The notes under the pieces: model-generated
The model's database searches: none
What the model was told of the DNA's origin: nothing
Seen by the model: only the letters and a program-made list of their open reading frames with translations
Assembly (NCBI GenBank): GCA_902465775.1
Contig: CABQOJ010000064.1
Span: forward strand, 1 to 6,899
Reading direction: 5' to 3'
Origin: an uncultured Porphyromonas sp.
GTDB lineage: Bacteria; Bacteroidota; Bacteroidia; Bacteroidales; Porphyromonadaceae
Length of the DNA: 6,899 nt
Shown here: piece after piece, positions 6,869 to 6,899 of the stretch
Layout of the letters: every line of letters starts with the position of its first letter
Numbering within the stretch: the first letter of the stretch is position 1
Made by a program: the position numbers and the translations under genes

Positions 6869-6899
6869 CTTGCAAAACGTTGGGACTCTATTAATTTTA
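6869..6899 (+). promoter_or_regulatory. Weak plus-strand promoter candidate at the right edge
   Basis: CTTG (6869-6872) is followed after 19 nt by TAATTTTA (6892-6899), one mismatch from the -7 consensus TAnnTTTG and at the right spacing. If real it would drive a gene just outside the window on the plus strand. The A+T richness here makes chance matches likely. Confidence 0.2.

Larger units (their letters stand above)
6407..6899. other. Gene-free, repeat-rich intergenic region
   Basis: No convincing gene is present in these 493 bases. The two minus-strand reading frames of 70-76 codons (6530-6760 and 6660-6875) lack an ATG start (both would need TTG), run through a terminator or a tandem repeat, and show no protein family I recognise. 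The stretch holds a 7-bp array, a 9/18-bp array, a 21-bp array, a minus-strand terminator and a nested inverted repeat, listed separately. The last 120 bases are clearly more A+T-rich than the genes. Confidence 0.7.

Noticed and set aside
6660..6875. Minus-strand 71-codon frame at the right end
   Set aside because: It starts with TTG, has in-frame stops shortly upstream, and continues across the predicted terminator.

Overview
The window looks like a moderately GC-rich member of the Bacteroidota, most likely Porphyromonas or a close relative. The evidence is a GAPDH of the type I associate with that genus, a gap promoter that fits the Bacteroidetes GTTG/TTTG-N19-20-TAnnTTTG pattern, A-rich leaders with few Shine-Dalgarno sites, and intergenic DNA full of short tandem repeats. 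The genus is my inference from memory, not from a search.

Every supportable gene lies on the minus strand, so the biological order runs from right to left. The right end (6407-6899) has no convincing gene. It holds, from right to left, a nested inverted repeat, a minus-strand intrinsic terminator for something outside the window, a decaying 21-bp minisatellite, a 9/18-bp repeat and a 7-bp (TTAGARG) tandem array. The 7-bp array ends against the start of the first gene.

Next comes a tightly packed four-gene cluster, probably one operon: a membrane-anchored SLT-type lytic transglycosylase (5390-6406), a Uup-like ABC-F ATPase (3505-5406), an FtsX/LolC/E-type permease (2261-3508) and a UT-family urea transporter (1337-2251). 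Two junctions overlap (17 nt, and 4 nt as ATGA) and the third has a 9-nt gap. The products have no single obvious pathway: peptidoglycan turnover, ribosome-associated ATPase, envelope ABC permease and urea/amide channel.

A good promoter and an 83-nt leader then precede gap (231-1235), the glycolytic glyceraldehyde-3-phosphate dehydrogenase. The leader carries a GC-rich hairpin and a LacI/GalR-style palindrome. A long hairpin with a T-run follows gap. The first 13 codons of another minus-strand gene run off the left edge; they resemble the N-terminus of a DEAD-box RNA helicase.

The coding part is mostly housekeeping and I see no clear undescribed system there. The points most worth checking are the repeat-rich region in front of the transglycosylase, the orphan terminator with its structured upstream DNA, and the possible carbon-responsive operator in the gap leader.
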